Assembly: GCF_014640435.1 (NCBI RefSeq)
Contig: NZ_BMGY01000017.1
Coordinates: 1-64,000, forward strand
DNA length: 64,000 nucleotides
Reading direction: 5' to 3'
From: Hymenobacter frigidus
GTDB lineage: Bacteria; Bacteroidota; Bacteroidia; Cytophagales; Hymenobacteraceae
Shown here one piece after another: positions 1-8,266 of this stretch. Below the pieces are notes generated by a model. It saw only the letters and a program-made list of their open reading frames with translations, was not told where the DNA came from and made no database searches. The first letter of the stretch is position 1, and the number at the start of each line of letters is the position of its first letter. Made by a program: the position numbers and the translations under genes.

Positions 1-481
1 GGGCTTCGAGCACGGCCAATTCGTCCAGAAAGTCGGCTTGCGCCCCGGCATCGGCCTGGCAAGGCATGGGCGTGGTGAGCTTGTAGGTAAAGCCCAACCG
101 ATGGAGCAGGTCCGTCAGGCCCGAGACCGAGTAGTGCACTTGGTAGGTGCGCAACAGCCAGTCCCGCACGCCCTGACAGTCCGTGTAAAGGGTCGCGTTG
201 ACCTGCTGGCACAGGTGCGCCAGCTGGGCGCTGGTCAGTAAGCCCCAGTAACCCGGCTGCTCGTGGGCCAGGTACTGGTCCACGCCTAACGTGCCAAAGG
301 CCCGGACGTAACGGTAGACCGTGGCTTCGTCCAGGCCCAGGTCATCGGCAATGATGGCCAGTGAGCGACCCTTGTCCAGAAGCAGAATGACCGTGACCTT
401 GACATAGCCCGCCTCGTCACGCCGTTGCTTTTGCAACTGCCGCAACTGCTGGCGTTCGGGCGCGGTCAACTTCACGTTCAT
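1..481 (-). CDS. IS630-like transposase, N-terminal part (cut by window edge)
   Basis: The reading frame starts at ATG 481 and runs open to base 1, giving 160 residues without a stop. It begins MNVKLTAPERQQL, followed by a helix-turn-helix (around residues 38-62, with LAIIADDLGLDEATVYRYV) and a second winged helix-turn-helix (around residues 105-135, GVRDWLLRTYQVHYSVSGL). This two-domain order is typical of the DNA-binding half of IS630/Tc1-like transposases. The DDE catalytic part lies outside the window, so activity cannot be judged. No clear terminal inverted repeat can be assigned in the 150 bases upstream of the start. Confidence 0.8.
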   Translation of the reverse strand, partial: MNVKLTAPERQQLRQLQKQRRDEAGYVKVTVILLLDKGRSLAIIADDLGLDEATVYRYVRAFGTLGVDQYLAHEQPGYWGLLTSAQLAHLCQQVNATLYTDCQGVRDWLLRTYQVHYSVSGLTDLLHRLGFTYKLTTPMPCQADAGAQADFLDELAVLEA

Positions 482-633
482 AACACAAGTTTATAACTTT
501 GCCGGTAACTTATTCGCAATTCACTTCGTGACGAGTATAACTCAATCGTCGAAACAAAAGAATTACTGCGGCACGCGAGATGCTCCGGCCACGCGGACGC
601 CAGATGAGCATGACGGGTCTTTATTCAGTTTAA

Positions 634-1074
634 CTAGCGGCGGGCAGCAGGGTACTTGATGCGCACCTTTTTCCAGTACACGTAGTTGCCGGTTTTGGCC
701 TCTACCAGGTAAGTGCCGGCCGGGATGCGGCCTAAATCAACGGGTGCGCCGGTGTTGTTGACGGGGTCCAGCTCGGTCTGGTAAATGACTTTGTTCTTGT
801 AATCGGTCATCACCAGCGTGCCGGGCTTGGTGAACTGCTGCGTGAAGCTGAGCAAAATGCTGGTCGAGTTCGGCTTGGGGAAAACGTCGATGCCCGACAG
901 CGTCTCAATCCGCTTAATGGGTCCATCGAGCGTGACAGCCCCGGCCGAGCCTTTGGCTTTCACGGTAGTTCCCGACTCGTCGGACTTGCTCTTGGTCTTG
1001 ATTTTGGTTTGAGCCTGCGCAGCACCGGCAACTAATAGAGCCGCCGCGAGTGCGAAAGAGGGGAGGAATTTCAT
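634..1074 (-). CDS. small secreted protein with T9SS-like C-terminal fold
   Basis: A protein of 146 residues starting at ATG 1074. The frame remains open upstream to 1206, but the residues MKFLPSFALAAALLVAGAAQAQ form a clean signal peptide with cleavage after AQA, so 1074 is the likely start. The mature part begins with a Lys/Ser/Thr-rich linker. It ends in a beta-rich segment (residues 75-140, with the pattern PAGTYLVEAKTG..Y..KKVRI) that resembles the Por-secretion C-terminal sorting module, although it is short and atypical. It is probably periplasmic or surface exposed. No enzymatic motif was seen. It is divergent from aspS. Confidence 0.65.
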   Translation of the reverse strand: MKFLPSFALAAALLVAGAAQAQTKIKTKSKSDESGTTVKAKGSAGAVTLDGPIKRIETLSGIDVFPKPNSTSILLSFTQQFTKPGTLVMTDYKNKVIYQTELDPVNNTGAPVDLGRIPAGTYLVEAKTGNYVYWKKVRIKYPAARR

Positions 1075-1151
1075 GAGGTATTGAGGGGAGTGAAGCGACA
1101 AAGAAACGCAGTTGCCAGCGGCCTTTGCATACTCCGTACCAAAGTTTGGGT

Positions 1152-1181
1152 TTTGCCCCGGCGGCCTAGTGGCTACCTTCG
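1152..1181 (+). promoter_or_regulatory. probable Bacteroidota-type promoter of aspS
   Basis: TTTG at 1152-1155, 18 bases, then TACCTTCG at 1174-1181. This is close to the Bacteroidota consensus TTTG-N19-21-TAnnTTTG. It lies 65 bases before the aspS ATG. Confidence 0.5.
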
Positions 1182-1245
1182 CACAAAAAAGCGGAAACCT
1201 CCCCAATCCGTTTTAATCAGTTAGAATCCGTTAAACCTGCGGTCC

Positions 1246-3009
1246 ATGCTACGTACCCACACCTGCGGCGAACTCCGCCCCGAACACATCGGCCAAACCG
1301 TTACGCTTTGCGGCTGGATGCAGCGCACCCGCGACAAGGGCTCCATCCTCTGGATTGACCTGCGCGACCGGTACGGCCTCACCCAAATTGCTTTGGAAGA
1401 GGGCGTAGAAGCCGAGGCGCTGCGCGAAACGGCTCGCCACCTCGGCCGCGAATTTGTGTTGAGCGTGACCGGCAAAGTGACCGCGCGCTACTCCAAAAAC
1501 GACAAGCTGCCCACCGGCGGCATCGAAATCCGCCCCGAGAAACTCGAAATTCTCAACCCCGCCAAGCTGCCGCCCTTCCTCATCGAAGACGATACCGACG
1601 GCGGTGACGACCTGCGGATGAAGTACCGCTACCTCGACCTGCGCCGCACCCCGGTGCGCAACAACCTCATGCTGCGCCACAAAATGGCCCAGGCCGTGCG
1701 CCGCTACCTGGACGGCCAGGACTTTATCGAAGTGGAAACGCCGGTCCTAATCAAGTCCACGCCCGAAGGCGCGCGCGACTTCGTGGTGCCTTCGCGCATG
1801 AACCCCGGCGAGTTCTACGCCCTGCCCCAGTCGCCCCAAACGTTCAAGCAGCTGCTCATGGTGGCGGGCTTCGACCGCTACTTCCAGATTGTGAAGTGCT
1901 TCCGCGACGAAGACCTGCGCGCCGACCGCCAGCCCGAATTCACGCAGATTGACTGCGAAATGGCGTTCGTGACGCAGGAGGACGTCCTCGACATGTTTGA
2001 AGGCTTGGTGCGCTACCTGTTCAAGGAAATCAAAAACCTCGATTTCCCCACCGTGCCCCGCATGACCTACGCTGACGCCATGCGCGACTACGGCAACGAC
2101 AAGCCCGACACGCGCTTTGGGATGAAGTTCGCCGACCTCACCGAAACGGTACGCGGCCAAGGCTTCCCCGTGTTCGACAGCGCCGAGCTGGTCCTGGGCA
2201 TCAACGCCGCCACCTGCGCCGCCTACACCCGCAAGCAGCTCGACGAGCTGACCGACTTCGTGAAGCGCCCGCAAATCGGGGCCACCGGCCTCATCTACGC
2301 CCGCGTGGAAGCCGATGGCCAGGTAAAGTCTTCGGTAGACAAGTTCTACTCGCAGGAGGAATTGAAGAAGTGGAGCGCCGCTTTCAACGCCAACCCCGGC
2401 GACTTGCTCTTGCTGTTGGCGGGCACCGAAACCAAAACCCGCAGGGCCATGAGCGAGCTGCGCCTCGAAATCGGCCAGCGCCTGGGCTTGCGCAACAAGG
2501 AGGATTTCTCGCCGCTGTGGGTGGTCGATTTTCCGCTCCTGGAATACAGCGAAGAAGAAAATCGCTACTTCGCCATGCACCACCCGTTCACCTCGCCCAA
2601 GCCGGAGGATTTGGCCCTGCTCGACTCGCCCGCTACCATCGGCCAGGTGCGCGCCAACGCCTACGACCTCGTGATAAACGGCGTGGAAGTGGGCGGCGGC
2701 TCCATCCGCATTCACGACCGCGCCGTGCAGGCCCGTATGTTCGCCCTGCTCGGCTTCAGCTCCGAAGAAGCCCAGGCTCAGTTCGGCTTCCTGCTCGACG
2801 CCTTCGAGTACGGCGCACCGCCCCACGGCGGCCTCGCCTTCGGCTTTGACCGCCTCTGCAGCCTCTTCGGTGGCTCCGACAGCATTCGTGACTTCATCGC
2901 CTTCCCCAAAAACAACTCCGGCCGCGACGTGATGATTGACTCGCCTTCGCCGATTTCGGACGTGCAGCTGAAAGAATTGAGCATTGCCACGGCGGTAGTG
3001 GCGAAGTAG
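1246..3009 (+). CDS. aspS: aspartate--tRNA ligase
   Basis: Class II aminoacyl-tRNA synthetase of 587 residues that charges tRNA-Asp (or Asp/Asn) in the cytoplasm. The N-terminal OB-fold anticodon-binding domain begins [19 protein letters not shown]. It is followed by the class II catalytic core, with motif 2 around [18 protein letters not shown] (residues 221-238), a bacterial GAD-type insertion (about residues 290-420), and motif 3 near the C-terminus (GLAFGFDRL, about residues 527-535). The length fits bacterial AspRS. The start is the first ATG after a TTTG/TACCTTCG promoter-like pair. It is followed directly by a perfect 30-bp-arm palindrome that may end transcription. Confidence 0.98.
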   Translation: MLRTHTCGELRPEHIGQTVTLCGWMQRTRDKGSILWIDLRDRYGLTQIALEEGVEAEALRETARHLGREFVLSVTGKVTARYSKNDKLPTGGIEIRPEKLEILNPAKLPPFLIEDDTDGGDDLRMKYRYLDLRRTPVRNNLMLRHKMAQAVRRYLDGQDFIEVETPVLIKSTPEGARDFVVPSRMNPGEFYALPQSPQTFKQLLMVAGFDRYFQIVKCFRDEDLRADRQPEFTQIDCEMAFVTQEDVLDMFEGLVRYLFKEIKNLDFPTVPRMTYADAMRDYGNDKPDTRFGMKFADLTETVRGQGFPVFDSAELVLGINAATCAAYTRKQLDELTDFVKRPQIGATGLIYARVEADGQVKSSVDKFYSQEELKKWSAAFNANPGDLLLLLAGTETKTRRAMSELRLEIGQRLGLRNKEDFSPLWVVDFPLLEYSEEENRYFAMHHPFTSPKPEDLALLDSPATIGQVRANAYDLVINGVEVGGGSIRIHDRAVQARMFALLGFSSEEAQAQFGFLLDAFEYGAPPHGGLAFGFDRLCSLFGGSDSIRDFIAFPKNNSGRDVMIDSPSPISDVQLKELSIATAVVAK

Positions 3010-3018
3010 CTTTTCTCG

Positions 3019-3080
3019 ACGCCTCATAAAACGGAAGCGGCGACTGATACATCAGTCGCCGCTTCCGTTTTATGAGGCGT
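3019..3080. repeat. perfect 30-bp-arm palindrome downstream of aspS
   Basis: Bases 3019-3048 are exactly complementary to 3051-3080, with only two bases (AC) in the centre. It starts ten bases after the aspS stop. It could act as a terminator-like hairpin, but there is no T-run after either arm, so factor-independent termination is uncertain. Confidence 0.85.
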
Positions 3081-3220
3081 AGTATTTGTACTGTTTTTAG
3101 GGTTGACACCTCAAAACGCACCGTTCACCGGGCGGGGTAGGGTGTTGAACGAAGGCTAAAATCTGACCGTGCCCCGGCCTAGTAGGTTTGTATCAGTTAA
3201 GCATCTCAACCCTCGTACTC

Positions 3221-3409
3221 ATGTCCAAGCTGTCCATTTTTGCCGCCGTTTTTCTGTTCTGGACTGCCCTTGCTGCTTCTCTTATGCAAGTGCAGTTAGT
3301 GGCTTCGCCGGTGCATAAGATGCGGGTACCGACTTACCGTTCCATGCGCATGCACTCTACTGTTATTGCAGAGGTGAAGGCGGGCGCTACCACAGCTTCC
3401 TATAATTAA
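3221..3409 (+). CDS. small putative membrane or secreted peptide (62 aa)
   Basis: Unrecognised. ATG 3221 gives MSKLSIFAAVFLFWTALAAS, a hydrophobic segment that could be a signal peptide or a single membrane helix, then a short basic tail (HKMRVPTYRSMRMHS). The frame is open from a TTG at 3188, but that codon overlaps a TAGGTTTG element (3183-3190) resembling a Bacteroidota -7 box, so the ATG is preferred. A hairpin terminator lies about 90 bases downstream. Size and isolation leave doubt that it is translated. Confidence 0.45.
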   Translation: MSKLSIFAAVFLFWTALAASLMQVQLVASPVHKMRVPTYRSMRMHSTVIAEVKAGATTASYN

Positions 3410-3501
3410 TCCTTGCTAATTATGGTCTCGTCTGTTATTGCCAGACCAATTATGTGATAATTTCCGACTAATAAAGCGTTCGAAAAGCTATAGATAAATT
3501 G

Positions 3502-3532
3502 AAGAGCCACGCCCATTAGGCGCGGCTCTTTT
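3502..3532 (+). terminator. intrinsic terminator
   Basis: A 12-bp stem (AAGAGCCACGCC / GGCGCGGCTCTT, one mismatch) around a CATTA loop, followed by TT. It lies downstream of the small plus-strand peptide gene. Confidence 0.6.
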
Positions 3533-3605
3533 GCGTAGCAGTGGGGCGTATTAAAAGCGACCGCCGTATTTTTACTGATGCCTGCTGCCATTCAAGCCGA
3601 GTACC

Positions 3606-4622
3606 ATGTTTACGGAAGCCGATTTAGAAGCCTTGGTACCACGCAAGATTTTTGAGCGCGGCAGCGCGTATTATTACGAGGACAATGCTGTAGGGCGTAT
3701 TCGCCGCACCGGCGATACCTTCAAAGCCAAGGTTGAAGGAACCGAGACCTACCGCGTTGAGCTGACAATCCGCGCCGGCAAACCGCCGAAAATTTATTGC
3801 GACTGCCCTTACGACTACGGCGACGTGTGCAAGCACGGCATTGCTCTGGGCTTGGCCGTGTTGGAGTGGTTTGGCTCCGCCGAGTCCGAGCAAGCCCCCG
3901 CCACTCCCGAAGTGTTGACCGGAAAGGACCGCCGCGCCCACCTGCTGACCGCCGCCTGGGCCCGTACCAGCGACCGGCAGCGGCTGGATTTTCTGCGGCA
4001 GCAGCTGCTCCAGAAACCTAAGCAACTGCACCGGTTCCTAGAAGTATTCGAGTTCGACGAGGCGGCGCTGCTGGCCGCCGGGCTCAGGGAACAGCCCGGT
4101 AGCTCCAAGTCGGTACCCGCCCGCCGGTCGTCGCCGCCACTCGCTACTCGTTCACTGCCGTTGCGGCGGCCGCTCACCTTTCTGGAACAAGCTCACCGAC
4201 TCATCAAAGACAAAAAGACCCAGGAACTGCTGCCGCTGCTGTTGGCGACGGATTGGCTGCGGGAGTCGGCGGGCAACAACCCTCAAGCGTGGGCTGCCGT
4301 GCTGGCCGCGTCGGCCCAGGTTCAACCTGATGCCACGTTCGACGCGGTGATGGAGCGCTTCGAGGAGTATCTGAACAATCAGTCGTTGCGCGGTAGCCCA
4401 CTTTACTACTTTATGGCAACGTGCCTGCGCACCCTGGTGGTGCTCCCGGCCCTCGGGCAACAGGTGCAGCTGTTTGCTTCCGAGCTGTTGCAACGGTACC
4501 GCCGGCTCACGTCCCTGCGGCAAGCCCTGACCACCGCCGGCTTTTTCCCGATTGAAAATGAGCTGGCAACCGGTCTGCCACCCAAAAAGCGCGGTCGTCC
4601 GCCCGGGAATCCGACTCGGTAA
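3606..4622 (+). CDS. SWIM zinc-finger domain protein
   Basis: A 338-residue protein with a SWIM zinc finger near the N-terminus: the CxCx(n)CxH arrangement is seen as CDCPYDYGDVCKH at about residues 66-78. SWIM domains bind nucleic acid or protein partners. Bacterial members are often found with SNF2 helicases, but none is adjacent here. The remainder is helical and contains a low-complexity Ser/Pro/Arg linker (about residues 165-190). The C-terminus ends in a basic KKRGRPPG stretch resembling an AT-hook, which supports nucleic-acid binding. It converges on nuoJ with a bidirectional terminator between them. Confidence 0.85.
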   Translation: MFTEADLEALVPRKIFERGSAYYYEDNAVGRIRRTGDTFKAKVEGTETYRVELTIRAGKPPKIYCDCPYDYGDVCKHGIALGLAVLEWFGSAESEQAPATPEVLTGKDRRAHLLTAAWARTSDRQRLDFLRQQLLQKPKQLHRFLEVFEFDEAALLAAGLREQPGSSKSVPARRSSPPLATRSLPLRRPLTFLEQAHRLIKDKKTQELLPLLLATDWLRESAGNNPQAWAAVLAASAQVQPDATFDAVMERFEEYLNNQSLRGSPLYYFMATCLRTLVVLPALGQQVQLFASELLQRYRRLTSLRQALTTAGFFPIENELATGLPPKKRGRPPGNPTR

Positions 4623-4628
4623 AAAAAC

Positions 4629-4657
4629 AAAAAAAGCGTCCGACGGACGCTTTTTTT
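4629..4657. terminator. bidirectional intrinsic terminator
   Basis: Perfect A7-GCGTCCG / CGGACGC-T7 hairpin between the convergent SWIM gene and nuoJ. It has T-runs in both directions and serves the 3' end of the nuo operon. Confidence 0.9.
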
Positions 4658-4678
4658 GTAGAAATACTATGACGATGG

Positions 4679-5188
4679 CTAGAAATTTCGTTCGCCAGTT
4701 TCGCGCTTACCAAGCATTACCGAGCCCACCATGGCGGCCAGTAGCAGCACCGAAGCCAGCTCAAACGGCAGCGCGTATTCCTTGAAAAGCACCATGCCCA
4801 GCTTATCAACCATACCAATCTGCGAATTGAAATTAGCCGGGTCGTAGCCGACCGGCTGAATGTCCCGCATGGCGGCTACCAGTATCAGCAGCAAGGAGCC
4901 CCCGGCGATGGCGGCCGCAAACTTGGCCAGTGCGGGCTTGTGCGGCTCGGTGTCCTCGTTCAGGTTCAGGAACATAATCACGAACAGAAACAGCACCATG
5001 ATGGCACCGGCGTACACGATGATGTTCACGGCGGCCAGAAACTGCGCGTTTAGCAGCAGGTAGTGGCCCGAGAGGGTGAAGAACGTAAGGATGAGGAACA
5101 GGACGCTGTGCACCGGGTTTTTGGCCAGCACCACGCCCAATGCACTCAGCAAGGCCACAAAACAGAGAAAGAGAAAGAGAGGGGACAT
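4679..5188 (-). CDS. nuoJ: NADH-quinone oxidoreductase subunit J
   Basis: Membrane subunit of complex I, 169 residues, with about five transmembrane helices. The conserved helix-3 region is seen as AVNIIVYAGAIMVLFLFVIMF (about residues 54-74). ATG 5188 is chosen: the ten extra upstream residues of the open frame are a translation of a palindromic repeat. It is the last gene of the operon before the terminator. nuoK and nuoL, which usually follow, are absent here. Confidence 0.95.
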   Translation of the reverse strand: MSPLFLFLCFVALLSALGVVLAKNPVHSVLFLILTFFTLSGHYLLLNAQFLAAVNIIVYAGAIMVLFLFVIMFLNLNEDTEPHKPALAKFAAAIAGGSLLLILVAAMRDIQPVGYDPANFNSQIGMVDKLGMVLFKEYALPFELASVLLLAAMVGSVMLGKRETGERNF

Positions 5189-5193
5189 GAAGG

Positions 5194-5299
5194 TGTCATG
5201 CTGAGCGCAGCGAAGCATCTTATCACGCTTGCACTACTAAATGGTAATATGTTCCGACAAAGGCAGCGGTGATAAGATGCTTCCTTCGTCAGCATGACA
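5194..5299. repeat. REP-like paired palindromic element (nuoJ/nuoI spacer)
   Basis: Left arm TGTCATGCTGAGCGCAGCGA at 5194-5213, continuing to about 5226. The imperfect inverse copy occupies 5269-5299, with a variable centre of about 42 bases. It belongs to the interspersed family found eleven times in the window. Confidence 0.85.
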
Positions 5300-5304
5300 G
5301 GCAA

Positions 5305-5883
5305 TTACGCCAGCTGCGTGCGCAGCTTGTCGGCCTGCTCAGGCGTGAGCTGAATGCCGCGCTTTGAGCGGTTATCCGGTGTCACGGGTTCCACCAGCCG
5401 GTCTTTGCCATAAATGAACTCGTCGCGCTCGAAACGGGGCGGGGCCATTTTATCGGCTTGCAGGTACACGGCGGCTTTCGGGCAGGCTTCTTCGCAGAGG
5501 CCGCAGAAGATGCAGCGCAGCATGTTGATTTCGTAGCTGACGGCGTATTTCTCCTCGCGGTAGAGGTTTTCCTCGCCCTTTTTGCGCTCGCCGGCCACCA
5601 TGGTAATGGCCTCGGCGGGACAGGCCACGGCGCAGAGGCCGCAGGCCGTGCAGCGCTCGCGGCCGGCTTCGTCGCGCTTCAGCACGTGCAGGCCCCGGAA
5701 TACGGGCGAGAACGGCCGCGTCTCTTCCGGGTAGCGGATGGTGATTTGCTTCTTGGTAGCAGCCCGGAAAAAGTGCTGCATCGTAATCGAAAGGCCTTGA
5801 AAAATAGCCGGCAGGTAGGCCCGCTCGGCCAAGGTCATGGGCTTTTTGGTGAGGACTTTGGCGCGGTTACTTAGGGATTCCAT
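5305..5883 (-). CDS. nuoI: NADH-quinone oxidoreductase subunit I
   Basis: A 192-residue ferredoxin-like subunit that carries the two 4Fe-4S clusters N6a and N6b on the peripheral arm of complex I. Both CxxCxxCxxxCP motifs are visible: C78/C81/C84/C88 and C124/C127/C130/C134. The N-terminal stretch contains an amphipathic membrane-associating helix (GLSITMQHFF). The start ATG lies six bases after the nuoH stop, consistent with co-transcription. Confidence 0.97.
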   Translation of the reverse strand: MESLSNRAKVLTKKPMTLAERAYLPAIFQGLSITMQHFFRAATKKQITIRYPEETRPFSPVFRGLHVLKRDEAGRERCTACGLCAVACPAEAITMVAGERKKGEENLYREEKYAVSYEINMLRCIFCGLCEEACPKAAVYLQADKMAPPRFERDEFIYGKDRLVEPVTPDNRSKRGIQLTPEQADKLRTQLA

Positions 5884-5888
5884 GGTCG

Positions 5889-6983
5889 TTATTTAATCAC
5901 GCCGAACGTAATCAGGCCGCCCGTCAGCATGATGTTGAAAATAGCCAGCGGGATGAGAATGGTCCAGCCCAGGCGCATCAGCTGGTCGTAGCGGAAGCGC
6001 GGCAGGGTCCAGCGCACCCACATAAAGAAGAAGATGAAGCCGAAGATTTTGCCGAACAAGCCCACCAGCCCGAGGATGGTGATGATGTTGGAAGCCGTCA
6101 CCAGCTCCAGGCCCTGCGCCGATACCAGCCAGTCGCGCAGGTCGTACTGAAAGGGGAAATTGAAGCCGCCAAAGTAGATGACACTCATCACGGCTGAAGC
6201 CACGAACACGTTGATGTACTCCGCAAACAGGTACAGGCCCATTTTCATGGAGCTGTACTCGGTGTGGTAGCCGCCAATCAGCTCGGTTTCGCACTCCGGC
6301 AAATCGAAAGGCGTGCGGTTGGTTTCGGCAAAAGCGCACACGATGAAAATGACGAAGCCCAGCGGCTGCTTCATCACGTTCCAATTGAAGATGTCCTGCC
6401 ACACGAACGGGGCCGCCGAGGACTGCTGAAAGGTGATTTCGCGCAGTGACAGCGTGCCCGAAATCATGAGTACCGCAATCAGGGCCAGGCCCATGGCCAG
6501 CTCGTAGCTGATGTTTTGCGAGGCGGCGCGAATAGCACCCAGCAGCGAAAACTTGTTGTTCGAAGCCCAGCCGCCAATCATGATGCCGTACACGCCCAGC
6601 GACACCATGCCGAACACGTAGAGCATGCCGACGTTGATTTCAATGCCCTGCAGGTGAATGGCGGTTTCGCCAAACTGCAGCACGTTGCCAAACGGAATCA
6701 CGGCCGACGACATTAGCGCCGTGGTCATGGCCAGGCAAGGCCCAAACACGAATAGTGCGCGGTTGGCACCAGCCGGGAAAAATTCCTCCTTGGTAAAGAG
6801 CTTCACGGCATCGGCCAGCGGCTGCAGCAAGCCGAAAGGACCGGCGCGGTCCGGACCCACCCGGTCCTGCAAGAACGCGGCGATAACGCGTTCGGCGTAA
6901 GTAGAATACGTGGCAATCAGCAGCGAAACGCCGAAGACAACTAGAACGACGAGGCCTTGCCAGCCCAGAGCGGGGAGAGTCAT
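5889..6983 (-). CDS. nuoH: NADH-quinone oxidoreductase subunit H
   Basis: A 364-residue polytopic membrane subunit forming the quinone-binding site at the junction of the complex I arms. Conserved stretches are seen: AERVIAAFLQDRVGPDRAGP near the N-terminus (about residues 30-49), then FAETNRTPFDLPECETELI with its charged loop (about residues 218-236), then GYHTEYSSMKMG. The length is normal for the family. ATG 6983 is used. A palindromic element separates it from nuoG upstream. Confidence 0.97.
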   Translation of the reverse strand: MTLPALGWQGLVVLVVFGVSLLIATYSTYAERVIAAFLQDRVGPDRAGPFGLLQPLADAVKLFTKEEFFPAGANRALFVFGPCLAMTTALMSSAVIPFGNVLQFGETAIHLQGIEINVGMLYVFGMVSLGVYGIMIGGWASNNKFSLLGAIRAASQNISYELAMGLALIAVLMISGTLSLREITFQQSSAAPFVWQDIFNWNVMKQPLGFVIFIVCAFAETNRTPFDLPECETELIGGYHTEYSSMKMGLYLFAEYINVFVASAVMSVIYFGGFNFPFQYDLRDWLVSAQGLELVTASNIITILGLVGLFGKIFGFIFFFMWVRWTLPRFRYDQLMRLGWTILIPLAIFNIMLTGGLITFGVIK

Positions 6984-7020
6984 ATGTTTGTGTTACAAGT
7001 CGGCGGTCATTCGTTTGTCC

Positions 7021-7114
7021 GTCATGCTGAGCGTAGTCGAAGCATCTCTACTGTTTCGTTATAAGAAGCAATTAATACTCCTTAGTAGAGATGCCTCGAC
7101 TGCGCTCAGTATGA
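7021..7114. repeat. REP-like paired palindromic element (nuoH/nuoG spacer)
   Basis: Left arm 7021-7050 (GTCATGCTGAGCGTAGTCGA then AGCATCTCTA). The right arm, 7085-7114, is its near-perfect inverse, with an AT-rich centre. It lies inside the nuo operon. Confidence 0.88.
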
Positions 7115-7151
7115 CGTTCTGTTGTGATGACGTGCGATTATTAGTAGTTGA

Positions 7152-8168
7152 TTAGCCGTTCAAGCCACCCAAACGGAGCGGCGGGTTTTGTTCCAGTTCG
7201 CGCACCGTGCTTTCCGGCAAGTCGGCAATTACCTGCTGATTCAGCACCGGTAGCTCGTAGTGGTTTTGGGCGATAACCGAAGCGCGGTTGATGTGCGCCG
7301 GGCCTTCCAGCGTCCAATCGGAGGTTTCCTTTTTGTCGAAGCGACAGGTGTTGCAAATCCACTCCTTTACTTCGCCGTACTCGTCCTTGCGGGCGGTTAC
7401 GCGCAGCACATCCTTGCCTTTGTACCAAAGGGTTACGTGGCCGTTGCACTTGTCGGTAGCGCAGTCGCGGTGCGCATTCATGGGCTTGGTGAACCACACG
7501 CGCTGTTTGAAGCGCCAGGTTTTATCGGTGAGTGCGCCCACCGGGCACACGTCGATGACGTTGCCACTGAACTCGTTGTCGATGATGTTTTCGATGTAGG
7601 TACCGATTTCCGACGCATCGCCGCGGCCTAGCACGCCGTGCACGCGGTCGGGCGTGAGCTGGTCGGCCACGTACACACAACGGTAGCACAGGATGCAGCG
7701 CGTCATGTGCAGCTGAATGAGCGGGCCGATGTCGATTTTCTCGAATGTGCGGCGCTCTTCCTCGTAGCGGGTGGTGCTCAGGCCGTGCTCAAAGGCGAAG
7801 TCCTGCAAGTCGCACTCGCCGGCTTGGTCGCACACCGGGCAGTCGAGCGGGTGGTTGATGAGCAGCATTTCCACAATGCCCTTGCGCACGTCCATCACCT
7901 GCTGCGAAGTCGTGTTCTCGACCACCATGCCGTCCTGCACCGTGGTGATGCACGAGGCCACCAGTTTGGGCATCGGCCGCGGGTCTTTGGCCGAGCCTGC
8001 CGCCACGCGCACCAGGCAGGCGCGGCACTTGCCGCCCGAGCCCTTCAGCGGGGTGTAGTAGCACATGGCGGGCGGCACAATGCCGCCGCCAATCTGGCGG
8101 GCCGCGTTCAGGATGGTTGTTCCGTCGGGAACTTCCACCTCAATGCCATCGAACGTTATTTTAGCCAT
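7152..8168 (-). CDS. nuoG: NADH-quinone oxidoreductase subunit G (short form)
   Basis: Iron-sulfur subunit of the complex I electron-input module, 338 residues. The N-terminal 2Fe-2S ferredoxin domain has CYYTPLKGSGGKCRACLVRV at about residues 36-55. The His/Cys 4Fe-4S region follows (HPLDCPVCDQAGECDLQDF, about residues 104-122), and then RCILCYRCV and DVCPVGAL for the second cluster. The large molybdopterin-oxidoreductase-like domain of E. coli NuoG (about 900 residues) is missing. Short NuoG proteins are usual in Bacteroidota as far as I know, so this is probably natural rather than a truncation. Confidence 0.92.
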   Translation of the reverse strand: MAKITFDGIEVEVPDGTTILNAARQIGGGIVPPAMCYYTPLKGSGGKCRACLVRVAAGSAKDPRPMPKLVASCITTVQDGMVVENTTSQQVMDVRKGIVEMLLINHPLDCPVCDQAGECDLQDFAFEHGLSTTRYEEERRTFEKIDIGPLIQLHMTRCILCYRCVYVADQLTPDRVHGVLGRGDASEIGTYIENIIDNEFSGNVIDVCPVGALTDKTWRFKQRVWFTKPMNAHRDCATDKCNGHVTLWYKGKDVLRVTARKDEYGEVKEWICNTCRFDKKETSDWTLEGPAHINRASVIAQNHYELPVLNQQVIADLPESTVRELEQNPPLRLGGLNG

Positions 8169-8211
8169 TGGTATAATTAATCAAAATTACATCTGTCCTG
8201 CTGAACAGGGA

Positions 8212-8249
8212 AGAACGTCATGCTGAGTGGAGTCGAAGCAGGACGTTCT
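8212..8249. repeat. mini REP-like hairpin (nuoG/nuoF spacer)
   Basis: A 38-base palindrome, AGAACGTCATGCTGAG at the left and the inverse AGCAGGACGTTCT at the right, with one arm mismatch. It is the short form of the interspersed family. Confidence 0.85.
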
Positions 8250-8266
8250 GGTTTGTTGTACTTGAG

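Noticed and set aside
1747..3027. A 426-codon minus-strand frame
   Set aside because: Antisense to aspS; no domain and biased composition.
5189..5218. N-terminal extension of nuoJ (MLRCAQHDTF)
   Set aside because: These residues are the translation of a palindromic repeat; the ATG at 5188 fits the NuoJ family start. Similar repeat-derived extensions were removed from the kinase-like, FAD, M16 and SDR genes.
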